DNA of 64,000 nucleotides from Echinicola arenosa (GTDB lineage: Bacteria; Bacteroidota; Bacteroidia; Cytophagales; Cyclobacteriaceae). The stretch covers positions 1-64,000 of the forward strand of contig NZ_JACYTQ010000003.1 in assembly GCF_014841125.1 (NCBI RefSeq), in the 5' to 3' direction. Below, piece by piece: positions 16,757 to 27,000 of the stretch (its first letter is position 1; each line of letters starts with the position of its first letter). Made by a program: the position numbers and the translations under genes. The notes below the pieces were generated by a model, which saw only the letters and a list, made by a program, of their open reading frames with translations, was not told where the DNA came from and did not search any database.

Positions 16757-17863
16757 ATGAAACATTCCAAACACTACAATAAATCCAATAGCTATGTGGC
16801 TATTATGGCTGGAGGGATAGGAAGTCGATTTTGGCCTATCAGCAGATCTAATTACCCAAAACAGTTTTTGGATATTTTGAATACAGGAGAAACCCTCATT
16901 CAGGCTACCTTAAGAAGGTTCAATGCATTTATCCCTTTGGAAAATATTTATGTGATCACGGCTGATGATTACCTTACTATCGTGGAGGATCAGCTTCCAG
17001 AACTGCCCAAAGAAAATATTTTAGGAGAGCCTGAGCGTAAAAATACGGCTGCCTGTATCGCTTATGTTTCTACGAAGCTACAAGCAATAAATCCAGAGGC
17101 AAATCTCATCATTGCGCCATCTGATCACCTGATCGGTGACGATGAGCTCTTTAGGAAACACTGTGAAACAGGTCTACATTTTACGTCCAAATATGATGTC
17201 TTCCTTACTTTGGGAATTCAGCCTACACATCCTAATACTGGTTATGGATATATTCATTACGGTCATGAAATGGTGGGGGATGAAGAAGTTCACGAAGTTT
17301 ATCAATTTACTGAAAAACCGAATAAGGAAACAGCTGAGCTGTTTTTAGAAGCAGGGAATTTCTTGTGGAATTCTGGAATATTCATCTGGAAAGCATCCGT
17401 TTTATTGAAAGCGTTGGAAGAATTTCAACCGGCTATGTTTAAGCTATTCAGTAAAGCAGCCAGACAATTAAATACCTCAAACGAGGTGGAGGCCATCAAG
17501 CAAGTGTATCAAAAATGTGCCGCTATTTCAATTGATTATGCTGTCATGGAGCATGCCCAAAATGTCTATGTGATTCCGTCTTCATTTAAATGGAATGATT
17601 TGGGAACGTGGAGTAGTGCCTATGAAAACTTTAATAAGGATGCCATGAATAATGCAGTCAATAATTTCAATACTATCACCAAAGATACTTCAGGATGCAT
17701 GATTCACTCCAATGACAAAAAGCTGATGGTAGTCGGAGGGGTGAAGGATTTGATCATTGTCAATACTCCAGATGCCATTCTTGTCTGCAGTAAGGACAAA
17801 GAACAGGAAATAAAAGATTATGTGAGCCTGGTAAAAGAAGTCAAAGGCAACACTTACTTATAA
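16757..17863 (+). CDS. manC: Mannose-1-phosphate guanylyltransferase
   Basis: A 368-residue nucleotidyltransferase that makes GDP-mannose from mannose 1-phosphate and GTP. The N-terminal pyrophosphorylase signature is MAGGIGSRFWPISRSNYPKQ. Further family motifs are IIAPSDHLI, FTEKPN and NFLWNSGIFIW. It is the short single-domain form without a phosphomannose isomerase extension. GDP-mannose feeds mannosyl transfer or GDP-fucose formation. It sits second in the polysaccharide operon, 34 bp before the large membrane protein. The start ATG has an AAGAT purine stretch upstream. Confidence 0.93.
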   Translation: MKHSKHYNKSNSYVAIMAGGIGSRFWPISRSNYPKQFLDILNTGETLIQATLRRFNAFIPLENIYVITADDYLTIVEDQLPELPKENILGEPERKNTAACIAYVSTKLQAINPEANLIIAPSDHLIGDDELFRKHCETGLHFTSKYDVFLTLGIQPTHPNTGYGYIHYGHEMVGDEEVHEVYQFTEKPNKETAELFLEAGNFLWNSGIFIWKASVLLKALEEFQPAMFKLFSKAARQLNTSNEVEAIKQVYQKCAAISIDYAVMEHAQNVYVIPSSFKWNDLGTWSSAYENFNKDAMNNAVNNFNTITKDTSGCMIHSNDKKLMVVGGVKDLIIVNTPDAILVCSKDKEQEIKDYVSLVKEVKGNTYL

Positions 17864-17897
17864 CATTCACCTAGCAGTAACTCAAACCAAGAAAACC

Positions 17898-20800
17898 TTG
17901 AGTAGGATAGAGCAAAACATATGGAATGACTATTTGGGTAAGAAATTACTCTTGATAGCCATGTCAATAGCATTGCTGACACATGGGGTAATTGGATATT
18001 TTACCTTGCCTCAGACTTATGATGCGTATGTGCATATGTTCTTTGCAGATCATTATTCAAGGTTTTGGTTTGAGCCTTGGGACTATCGCTGGTATACAGG
18101 CTTCTTAACCGTAAGCTATCCTCCACTGCTGCATCAAATGATAGCGTTGATCAGTAAGGTGTTTCCCTTAAAGGTGTCATTTTGTATTGCGGGGATTTTT
18201 ATCTTTGAGATTTTGGTGGTAGGTGTGTATCGTTTTTCAAAAATATTCTTCGATAAGACTACTGCAGGCGTGGCTGCTTTATTGGTCGTAGTATTGTCTT
18301 CTATAGTGGAAACTTTGCACGTTTATGGTCAGCTGCCCACATTGACAGGCTTGGCCTTCCTACTGAATGCATTGCCTTTTTTGTATCAGTTTATGATCAA
18401 AAACAAGCCGTTTTACCTGATTATGGCATTTTCTTTTTTGGCGGTGGTGATATGTTCTCATCATGTGACAGCCATTTTTGGGATGGTTTTTTTTATTGCT
18501 CCGTTGCTGTTTATGGGCATTGTGGATGGGTCATCAGCGCTGAGCAACACCAAGTTTTCTTGGGCTTTTGTCAAAATGGCTTTGAGAGCTATTTGGGCTA
18601 AGAAATGGCCCATTATCATATTTGCCACTTTGATGATCAGCATGGCCATTAGTTTGATATTTCCTTATTGGTATTGGAGCAAAACCGATCCAATTGCACA
18701 AGTATCGATTCCTCATGGATCTAGGGACAATTTCTTTGAGCAAACTTCCTCAGGATTGATTTTCTATGTCATTCCTCTGGCCTTGATCTTTGCTTTATTG
18801 CCAGCCATTTCCTACAGCATTTTCAAGAGGACCCGTTTTATCGGTTGGTTGCTTTCCTTTTATGGCTGTTTACTACTAGGGAGTGGAGGGACTACACCCT
18901 TGCCAAAAATGATGTTAGGAGAACATGCCTTCAATATCCTCACGTTGGACCGTTTTGGTTTTTGGGCTTCCATTATTGCCATTCCCTTTATGGCCAAATT
19001 CATATTGTCCTTTTTGGCAGGACCGGTGAGGGGTTTCTGGATCAAAAGACATAAAACAGCGGTCCACTTTGTGTTGTCAGGGTTAAACGGATTGGCTTAT
19101 ATCTTATTTATTATCTACATATTTCACTTGGCCAGCTTTAGGCCTTTACAGCCAAAGCCGGTAGATATTCAGCCAATGCTCAATTTTCTCAACCGAGATG
19201 AACACATGAGGTGGCGTTTTATGACTCTAGGTTTTGGAGACCAGATGGCTTGGTTAAGTTCCAATACCATGGCTGCCACAGTGGACGGAAATTATCATTC
19301 CGCAAGAAGACTTCCAGAAATGACTTCCCGGCCAGTAGAGCGTTTGGAAAATGCCAAATATCTAGGGGAGGAAGGATTAGCCACTTTGGAAGATTTCTTG
19401 ACCAAAGCTGAGAAGTACAATTTAAAGTATGTTTTCAGCAATGACCGCTTTTACGACCCTTTACTGTATTATACGGGTTGGAGCAGAAACATCCTATTGG
19501 AGAATGGCATCATGGTATGGGAAAAAGGTAATATCAGTACGATTAAGCCTATTACTCCCAAGGAACTGCACCCATTTCTAAAATACGCATGGGGTATCAT
19601 TCCAATCAGTAGTCTTATCCTGATGACATTGCTCACCACGCTTTATATGGTGAAATATAAAAAGCAGATGTACTTTGAAGTTGAAGGTCCCCTAGATGCA
19701 GATTATCCTAAATCTGTGATATATGCTACCTCTTTCATGCCGGTACTTTTCTTTACTGGGTTCTTGATCTATGTAACCTATGAATTACTATTGGTGGATC
19801 AACAAAAAGACCCAGAGACTACGATTGCCAATTTCTATAATGAACTGGATTTTCAACGATTTGAAAATGCACATGGTTTTTTTGAGCCCTCTTTGACTTT
19901 CACTCTGGATCAATACCTATTGGAAAAGTCGGTTCAAGATGGAGGGCTTTTACCTTCCTATGCAAAATTGGATAGTATTGCTGTGGTGGAGTTAAGGGCG
20001 GATGAAGACAATGTAAGTGTTGCTGTTCATACTCAGTGGAGAACTTCTTTAGGATACCAAAAGCAAATCGATTCATTGGATTTAGTTAGGCTAAATAAGC
20101 AATGGTACATTGTTCCACCAAAATTTGAATTGGAGATACCTGAAGAACAAGTACATAGCTATACCTATACTTTGTTCAAAAAGATGGGTAAGCGGGTGAT
20201 TTCCAGCTTTCCAACGGTTAAAGATGACCGGGTGAAAAAACCTTTTGCCGCTATTCTTCAGGCCAATTTGGTTCAGTATGGTGAATCCCAACACATCGCT
20301 GGTGAAATTCTAAACGCCGATGATGTTCCCATTAATGTAGCGCTGATGGCTACTGTTACCTTCGGGAACGGAACTAAAGAGAACTATTATCCAAGTACAT
20401 TAATGCATTATAACCTTTCTCCAAAAGCCAGTACTTATTTTCAAATAGGATTAGACAGTGCTTCCTCTTTGGATTCTTTGAAGATTGTGAATATAGACCT
20501 TCAAGCAGCCACGGACATCAGTGAAAGAGGATATATACACGGTGGTACTGTTGGCTATGAAGTAGAGGAGCAAGCACCTTTTGAAATGAAAGTAATTGCA
20601 GAAGTATACAATGAATTGACCACTGAAATCAATATTCCTGGGCTTTTAATTGCTGAGAAAGATAGCTTGGGAAGAATATGGAAAGTGGAATTGGCCATTC
20701 ACCAAAGATCAATTCGCACAGGATTAAAAAGGGAATTTACAGTGCCTTTTCAAAAGATTCAAGATCGGGCCAAATTGCTCGAAGAGGACCTGATCAAACT

Positions 20801-20921
20801 GTATGTGAATGGACAGAAAAGAAATTATTTCTCTATATCGCCTGATGAAATAGCTGTAAGACATCAAGGCATCAGCATCATGTCTCATGGCTTCTTGGCC
20901 AATGAAATTTATTTGCAATGA
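17898..20921 (+). CDS. Large multi-spanning membrane protein, GT-C-like, with exported C-terminal domains
   Basis: A 1007-residue protein. The first 430 residues hold about ten hydrophobic segments, with an early loop TYDAYVHMFFADHYSRFWFEPWDYRWYTG followed by YPPLLHQM. This Asp-x-x-x-His and Tyr-Pro-Pro arrangement recalls the 6-pyruvoyl-tetrahydropterin-synthase-related membrane family and GT-C glycosyltransferases. A further helix pair lies near 560-640. The next part is extracytoplasmic and contains an NTF2-like segment (about 645-740, ending KQWYIVPPKFE) and beta-rich domains. It starts with TTG; the next in-frame ATG lies inside the first membrane helix, so TTG is preferred. It overlaps the following gene by ATGA. 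Likely role: lipid-linked sugar transfer or polymer assembly at the outer face of the membrane. This is inference. Confidence 0.7.
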   Translation: MSRIEQNIWNDYLGKKLLLIAMSIALLTHGVIGYFTLPQTYDAYVHMFFADHYSRFWFEPWDYRWYTGFLTVSYPPLLHQMIALISKVFPLKVSFCIAGIFIFEILVVGVYRFSKIFFDKTTAGVAALLVVVLSSIVETLHVYGQLPTLTGLAFLLNALPFLYQFMIKNKPFYLIMAFSFLAVVICSHHVTAIFGMVFFIAPLLFMGIVDGSSALSNTKFSWAFVKMALRAIWAKKWPIIIFATLMISMAISLIFPYWYWSKTDPIAQVSIPHGSRDNFFEQTSSGLIFYVIPLALIFALLPAISYSIFKRTRFIGWLLSFYGCLLLGSGGTTPLPKMMLGEHAFNILTLDRFGFWASIIAIPFMAKFILSFLAGPVRGFWIKRHKTAVHFVLSGLNGLAYILFIIYIFHLASFRPLQPKPVDIQPMLNFLNRDEHMRWRFMTLGFGDQMAWLSSNTMAATVDGNYHSARRLPEMTSRPVERLENAKYLGEEGLATLEDFLTKAEKYNLKYVFSNDRFYDPLLYYTGWSRNILLENGIMVWEKGNISTIKPITPKELHPFLKYAWGIIPISSLILMTLLTTLYMVKYKKQMYFEVEGPLDADYPKSVIYATSFMPVLFFTGFLIYVTYELLLVDQQKDPETTIANFYNELDFQRFENAHGFFEPSLTFTLDQYLLEKSVQDGGLLPSYAKLDSIAVVELRADEDNVSVAVHTQWRTSLGYQKQIDSLDLVRLNKQWYIVPPKFELEIPEEQVHSYTYTLFKKMGKRVISSFPTVKDDRVKKPFAAILQANLVQYGESQHIAGEILNADDVPINVALMATVTFGNGTKENYYPSTLMHYNLSPKASTYFQIGLDSASSLDSLKIVNIDLQAATDISERGYIHGGTVGYEVEEQAPFEMKVIAEVYNELTTEINIPGLLIAEKDSLGRIWKVELAIHQRSIRTGLKREFTVPFQKIQDRAKLLEEDLIKLYVNGQKRNYFSISPDEIAVRHQGISIMSHGFLANEIYLQ

Positions 20922-21736
20922 GGAATCTCCTATTCATATTGTTTGGAGCGATTTTATGCGTTGCCTGTAATCGCTCAGCTATACCTGAACCCATTTGGCT
21001 TAATAAAAAAGAGATCTTCGGATTGTCTGACTTTACTGCCAACTTTTTGGTAGAAGGAGAAGAATGGGAAGGAATTCTTTTTACTTCCTCCCAACCGATC
21101 ATACTAGAAGGAAAGCAAGTATCGGGAAAATTGAGATTAAGCATTCCAATGGGTAAGAACTTAATTGGTGGACCCGCGAATCTTGAGCTACGTAACGGAA
21201 AGCACGCTTTTTATTATCCGCTATGGTTAAAGGTGGATACTGTAGAGGTGAAATGGATAGAGTTCAGGTCTCCCAAAACGGTCAATACTGATTCCGTATT
21301 AATGCATCAACAGTTGGTATATAAAACCGATGGGATTGGAAATATATTGAAGGTGGATTCCGACTTATGGTTTAAAGAACGAAGCATAACGCTTAGTGAA
21401 GAAGTTGGAGTCTATCCAACCAGCGATGATGAGCCCCTGAAGGCATTTTATGTGCAGCCTGGAAGTCCAACTGCAGTTCCCTTGATGCTAAAGGAGAAAG
21501 AAGGAAGTATAAACAATGATTTGATTGTTGGCCCCATGAAAGATAGATATGGGAATTTGCTTGCTGATGGTACTTTGGTCAAGATAATATTGAAAAACGA
21601 TACTAAGACTTGGTTAAAAGAAATTTATGCTAAAGACGGTATGGCCAATATGACCATTGAAAGAGGGGAGTTTGATGGGTATGAAGTTTTGGCCATGGTT
21701 TATCAAGTAAAATCTAATATCATTAAAATTTTATAA
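20918..21736 (+). CDS. Predicted lipoprotein of the polysaccharide operon
   Basis: A 272-residue protein with a lipoprotein signal (FILFGAILCVAC, lipid Cys near residue 17). The mature part is beta-rich. A segment NDLIVGPMKDRYGNLLADGTLVKII resembles an Ig-like or invasin-like domain used in surface proteins. I recognise no enzyme motif. It overlaps the preceding membrane protein gene by four bases (ATGA) and ends two bases before the next start, so translational coupling is likely. It may be a partner of the large membrane protein. Confidence 0.7.
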   Translation: MRNLLFILFGAILCVACNRSAIPEPIWLNKKEIFGLSDFTANFLVEGEEWEGILFTSSQPIILEGKQVSGKLRLSIPMGKNLIGGPANLELRNGKHAFYYPLWLKVDTVEVKWIEFRSPKTVNTDSVLMHQQLVYKTDGIGNILKVDSDLWFKERSITLSEEVGVYPTSDDEPLKAFYVQPGSPTAVPLMLKEKEGSINNDLIVGPMKDRYGNLLADGTLVKIILKNDTKTWLKEIYAKDGMANMTIERGEFDGYEVLAMVYQVKSNIIKIL

Positions 21737-21738
21737 TC

Positions 21739-22308
21739 ATGATGAAGACCTTATTCATTGGGTTGATTTGTCTAGTATGCAGCATCTTTTTCCTCATGGG
21801 AAATGGAAGATACAAGGAATCTATTCTACCAGTATTTCTTCAGCAAGATGAGATTGTTAAAGCGCATGAGACACAAGTTGAAATAACAGTCCATTCTCCC
21901 TATGTCCCTAACAGCTTTCAACTGGAACAGTTCAAAAAAGATTATTCAGGTGTCTGGGCCCATCTTAATCATTTGTATTCAACAAATGATGTAATCACCG
22001 GTAAAGAGTATTATTCAGAATCTTGGTTCAAGCAATTGGCCAATCAACATACAGGCAGCTTGGATAATGGCGTGAAAAGAAAAGATCTTTTTCATGATGT
22101 ACATCTGATGAACTGGTCAACTGATGGATTGGTCTGCACAGCGGTTGACAGTTCTGCTGTTTTGGAATATGATTTTCCAAAAAATGGAAAAAAGTTTACC
22201 CTGGCAACTGTGGCAATGGTCTTTTTGTACCAAGGGGACCATTGGAGAATAGATGGCATAAGATTTATAGAAGAAAAAGAAATTATTGCATCAAAAAAAT
22301 TGAAGTAA
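21739..22308 (+). CDS. Exported NTF2-like protein of the polysaccharide operon
   Basis: A 189-residue protein with an N-terminal hydrophobic anchor or signal (LFIGLICLVCSIFFLMG). The rest fits an NTF2-like cone: helices containing FKKDYSGVWAHLNHLYSTND and strands ending in VFLYQGDHWRIDGIRFIEE. The C-terminal Trp-Arg-Ile-Asp pattern is similar to the NTF2-like part of the 1007-residue membrane protein two genes upstream. No catalytic residues are evident. It is tightly packed between the lipoprotein and GT4 genes, with two-base gaps on both sides. Confidence 0.65.
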   Translation: MMKTLFIGLICLVCSIFFLMGNGRYKESILPVFLQQDEIVKAHETQVEITVHSPYVPNSFQLEQFKKDYSGVWAHLNHLYSTNDVITGKEYYSESWFKQLANQHTGSLDNGVKRKDLFHDVHLMNWSTDGLVCTAVDSSAVLEYDFPKNGKKFTLATVAMVFLYQGDHWRIDGIRFIEEKEIIASKKLK

Positions 22309-22310
22309 CC

Positions 22311-23495
22311 ATGAAACTTGCATTTGTATCACCTTACCCGCCAAGCCAAGTTACATTAAATGAATACGGCTATCACCTTATCAGAAGTTTTATTGGCAAA
22401 CCTGGTATCGATGAGATTTATGTTCTGACCAATCATCTTGACAATGATGCGGATTATGAAAGATATGCTTGCGCGGGTATAGAAATTATACCCTGTTGGA
22501 AATTCAATGATTGGAAAGCCACTTGGTCTATTCAAAAAAAACTGAAGGAACTAAAACCTGATGCTGTTGTGAGTAATCTGCAGTTTATGACCTTTGGGTC
22601 TGGTAAAATCCAAGCAGCCCTCGGCTTGTTTACTCCATGGATGTGCAGATTGATTGGAATTCCATCGGTAGTTATTTTGCACAATATTACGGAAACTGTC
22701 AAACTGGAAACCATTGGAATGGCAGATAAAAAATGGAAAGGTAAACTCTTCCTTTGGATAGGGGAGCAGCTGACCAAAATTATCCTTCAAGCGGACGTAG
22801 TAGGGGTGACCATTTCCCAATATGTCACCATTTTGAAGGAAAAGTATAAAGAAAACAATGTGGTATTGCTTCCACATGGCAATTTTGAATTGCCTGACCG
22901 AAAGCCATTACTTGAGCCATTGTCCAAAATAGAGTTGATGGCTTTTGGGAAGTTTGGCACTTATAAAAAAGTAGAGGTAATGCTTGATGCAGTAAAGTTA
23001 TTGGAAAAAAAGTACCCCTCACTCAATTTTTCCGCTACGGTAGCAGGAACTGACAACCCAAATGTGAAGGGCTATATTGATGGAGTAAAAGAACAATACA
23101 AGGAAATGCGAAATGTGAAATATACGGGATATGTGCCTGAAGAGGCGGTTTCTGATATTTTTCATGATAGTACCTTCGTGGTATTCCCATATACGACCAC
23201 CACAGGTAGTTCAGGGATCCTGCATCAGGCTGGATCCTACGGAAGGGCTTGTATTCTGCCAAAAATAGACGATCTGGAGCGAGTGGTGGAGGAAGAGGGG
23301 TATGATGGGGCCTTTTTCAATACAGATGATGCGGACAGTCTTGCAGAGGCTGTAGCCAGTTTGGTTGAGAATCCTGAAAAGAGAAGGCAAATAGAGGATA
23401 AAAACTATGCAGCTGCAAAGGGATTGCCTATGAGTGAGCTTGCGGAATGGTATCTAAGTCATATTTATCGTTTGACCAACTTTAGATTAAACTAA
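22311..23495 (+). CDS. GT4 family glycosyltransferase
   Basis: A 394-residue GT-B enzyme. The start is taken as the ATG of MKLAFVSPYPPSQ at 22311, not an upstream in-frame ATG at 22242 that lies inside the preceding gene. The N-terminal domain has NEYGYHLIRSF and the C-terminal domain has the donor-binding region AFGKFGTYKKVEVMLDAV, followed by YTGYVPEEAVSDIFHDS and PYTTTTGSSGILHQAGSYGRACI. The expected EX7E-type acidic motif is altered to the SSGILHQ form seen in some GT4 members. It probably adds a sugar from a nucleotide donor during polysaccharide or glycolipid assembly. The ATG is preceded by TGAAG. Confidence 0.88.
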   Translation: MKLAFVSPYPPSQVTLNEYGYHLIRSFIGKPGIDEIYVLTNHLDNDADYERYACAGIEIIPCWKFNDWKATWSIQKKLKELKPDAVVSNLQFMTFGSGKIQAALGLFTPWMCRLIGIPSVVILHNITETVKLETIGMADKKWKGKLFLWIGEQLTKIILQADVVGVTISQYVTILKEKYKENNVVLLPHGNFELPDRKPLLEPLSKIELMAFGKFGTYKKVEVMLDAVKLLEKKYPSLNFSATVAGTDNPNVKGYIDGVKEQYKEMRNVKYTGYVPEEAVSDIFHDSTFVVFPYTTTTGSSGILHQAGSYGRACILPKIDDLERVVEEEGYDGAFFNTDDADSLAEAVASLVENPEKRRQIEDKNYAAAKGLPMSELAEWYLSHIYRLTNFRLN

Positions 23496-23497
23496 CG

Positions 23498-23998
23498 ATG
23501 GATTTATATTTACGAACGGGAATTGAACGTTTCTTGGAATTGTGTTATCCTCTTTTCAAGAAGGTACTTCCTTTCCAAGTTTATGCTTATATGGCTGTAG
23601 GAGGTATCAATACTGCACTAAATATCCTATTGTTTATTATCTTCTTCCAATGGGGATTACCTATTGAGGGTTTTGTTGTTTTGGGATATTCATTGGCTTC
23701 TTATTCCGTGGCCTTAGTATTGGCATTTATGATTACGGTACCCACTGGTTTCTGGTTTAGCAAATGCTTTGCATTTAAAATAGCTGGAAATAATGGTACT
23801 AAAACTATAGCCCAATTAGGTAAATATTTTATTGTTGTACTGCAAGGTTTAGGAAGTGATTATGTGCTTCTTAAACTGTTGGTTGAATTTGGTGATGTCT
23901 ATCCTACCGTCGCCAAGGTGCTCTCTACTGCAATCGTATTAGTCGTTAACTATCTGCTTCAAAAACACTTCACTTTCAGGACAAATATACAACATTGA
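23498..23998 (+). CDS. GtrA family membrane protein
   Basis: A 166-residue protein with four hydrophobic segments and the family opening FQVYAYMAVGGINTALNILLF. A basic, aromatic-rich loop FWFSKCFAFK matches the GtrA consensus. The ending VNYLLQKHFTF is also typical. GtrA proteins are thought to flip or carry polyprenyl-phosphate-linked sugars. It is the last gene of the polysaccharide operon, two bases after the GT4 gene, and converges with the 1311-residue kinase gene with a 24-bp gap and no obvious terminator. Confidence 0.92.
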   Translation: MDLYLRTGIERFLELCYPLFKKVLPFQVYAYMAVGGINTALNILLFIIFFQWGLPIEGFVVLGYSLASYSVALVLAFMITVPTGFWFSKCFAFKIAGNNGTKTIAQLGKYFIVVLQGLGSDYVLLKLLVEFGDVYPTVAKVLSTAIVLVVNYLLQKHFTFRTNIQH

Positions 23999-24022
23999 CG
24001 CAGCCGGGTAAATTTAGGGGGG

Positions 24023-27000
24023 TTAGTCTTTAATATATTGATCTAATGCAGTGATAGCCTGCTGAATTTCTTTTAAAATAGCGTCGATGTCGTTTAGTAA
24101 ATTCTGATCATCAAAGTTATATTCTTTTCTAGTTTCAATTTTTGCGGATAGTTCTGCTAGTCTGTCCATTCTCATGGTGCATGCAGATCCATAAAGTTTG
24201 TGAGCGGCTAGACTCAAACCTGTGCTTTTAGTTTTGTGAATTTTAATGATGTCTTCACGGGAGTTGATCAATTCTTTTTTACCTGATTTTAAAATGATTT
24301 GAAACATCTCGCTCTCTACATCTGGAAAACCTAAAATTTCCTTTAAATTTTCTATGTCGAAAGCAGCTAGTGAAGGCAATTCTTTAAAATTCTGTACTAA
24401 ATCATGTGATTGTTTAAGCTCCCATTTCTCTAATAACTTAATCAAATCCTCTTCAACAAATGGTTTTGCAATAAAATCATTCATCCCGGCATTCATGCAC
24501 TTTTCCCTTTCTCCTTTGATATTTCCTGCTGTGAGGGCTATGATCAGGATGTTGTGTTTATTGTAAAGTTGGCGAATTTCTTTGGTCGCCTCATAACCAT
24601 TCATCTCTGGCATTTGTATGTCCATAAAAATGATGTCAGGCAGATCCTTTTTGCATAACTCCAAGGCTTCAATACCATTTTGAGCCTCCAATATTTTAGT
24701 GGAAGGGGAGAGGTTGTTTACTACTGTTTTTGCCAAAAGCATATTGATGCTGTTGTCTTCCACAATCATGATCTTGGTGTCTTTCGGAAAGATAGACTTC
24801 TTTTCAGCTTTTTGAGATTTTGATTTTTTATGGTCTTGCTTCCTATTGATGGTCATCAAAGCGTCATACATTTCTTGTATTTTGATGGGCTTAACCAGCT
24901 TCATATTGATATTGAGCTCTTTACAGGCTTTAAGTATATTTTCATCATCTGAAGAGCTATGTAGGAATATGATGGGTTGATGCTCAAAACTCTCTCTGAT
25001 TTTTCGAATGGTTTCAATGCCATTCATATAAGGCATATGATAGTCCATAAGGATGACATCATATTTATTGCCATCGATTAATTTTTGAATGGCTTCAAAT
25101 CCATTTTTGGCCTGATCTGTTGCTATTCCTCTCAGAGCGAGCATTCTATCTAGGATGATTCGGTTATTGTCATTATCATCCACAATCAGGACATGATTGA
25201 TGCCCAATTCAGTTTGCCATACTTCTGGATCACCATATTCACATTTTACTTTGAGGTCAAAAAAGAACTTGCTCCCTTTTCCAGGGACACTTTCCAGTTG
25301 AAGTTTACTGTCCATTAGTTTCAACAAACTATTGGAAATGGTCAATCCAAGACCAGTTCCTCCGTATTTTTTGGTAGTGCTGATATCCTCTTGGGAAAAT
25401 GCCTCAAATATTTTAATTTGTTTTTCAGGTTTGATCCCGATACCTGTATCACTTACAGAGAATCGAATCTTCATTTCGTTGTTCTCGTTGATTTTTCCCA
25501 ATGGCTTTAGCATCAGCTCAATTTCTCCTTCTTCTGTAAATTTGGAGGCATTTCCAAGGAGATTAACCATGACCTGCTTCAATCTTACACTGTCCACCCA
25601 AATGTATCTTGGAATGTCCGGATGGATGTTGAGCAGCATTTCTAGACCTTTTTTATGAATTTCATAAGTGATGATATCACTGGCTTGATCACTCAATTCA
25701 TAAAGGTCACATTTATCCGTATCTAGGTCCAGTTTCCCAGCCTCAATCTTAGAGAAATCAAGGATATCATTGATGATGTTTAGTAATGCATTGCCAGATT
25801 GGTTGACAATGGAAAGGTACTGTGCTTGAGTATCTGTTAGCTCCGTTTTTAAAACCAAGTCGGTAAATCCTATTACTCCGTTTAGAGGGGTTCGAATTTC
25901 ATGACTCATATTGGCCAGAAATTCTGATTTGGCAATACTGGCTTGCTCAGCCATTATTTTTGCCTTTTTGAGTTCATCCCGTTGAAGACAAGCTTCTGTA
26001 ATGTCTTGGGTCAGCATCATGATTCCACCGATCGTACCGTCAAACTGATGCCATGGTCTTACTTCCCATCGCAGGTATTGATCGTGATCCCATCCATCAG
26101 GTCTCCAAACGTCCTCTTCGTTACTGATTACTTCACCTTTGAGACACCTTGCATGGATGGCTTTCCATTCATCTGAAATGCTTTCAAAAACTTCATAATG
26201 GGATTTGTTTTTTATGTCTTGTCCTTGGAGTTGATATTCTTCCAACCAGCGATTACTATATGCGATGTATTTGATATCAGTATCAAACATAGCTACTGCT
26301 GCAGGGGCGTGGGTGACAAAAGCATTGAGCCTCGCCTTTTCAATAAATAGGGCATTTTCTGCCTTCTTTCTTTCAGTGATATCGGTGGCCATTCCCAAAT
26401 AACCTGTGATTTCGCCATGTGTATTTCTCATGGTGGTTACTGCCAAACTGACGAAAAGTTTGGTGCCGTCTTTTCTGATATAGGACCATTCTCTTTCTTC
26501 GGCCCCATAGATCTCAGATTTATATACAAAAACCTTAAAGCCAGTGATGCTTTGATTGTATTTGGAACTGAGTTCTTTCCCTCTTTCTTCTATTTCAGTA
26601 GGATCATGGATGATGGCTGGACTTTGCTGGCCTATCATTTCTTCTGCTGAATATCCTAACATTTTTTCAGCACCCTTATTGAATAAGGTGATGATACCTT
26701 CTGTGTTTGTGGAGATGATGCTGACTTCGGATGAAGCATTTTGCACATCTTCCAGCAGCTTTTTTGATCTTATTATTTCTAGCTCGGCCTGTTTCTTTTC
26801 ATCCACATCCTGGAAAGTCCCAAAAAGCCTAACACATTTACCATCTTTAAATTGGGGCTTCCCAATCGCCCTGACCCATATTTCTTTCCCCTTTGCCGTG
26901 ATCAACTCCAATTCCAGATCATAGGATTCCCCTTTGGTAATGGCATTCTCAAAGGCTCTTTTTATAGCTTCTTGATTCTTTCCTTCTTTGTAAAAACTAA

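Noticed and set aside
22242-22310. Upstream ATG of the GT4 frame
   Set aside because: It lies inside the preceding gene. The ATG at 22311 begins the conserved GT4 N-terminus two bases after the previous stop.
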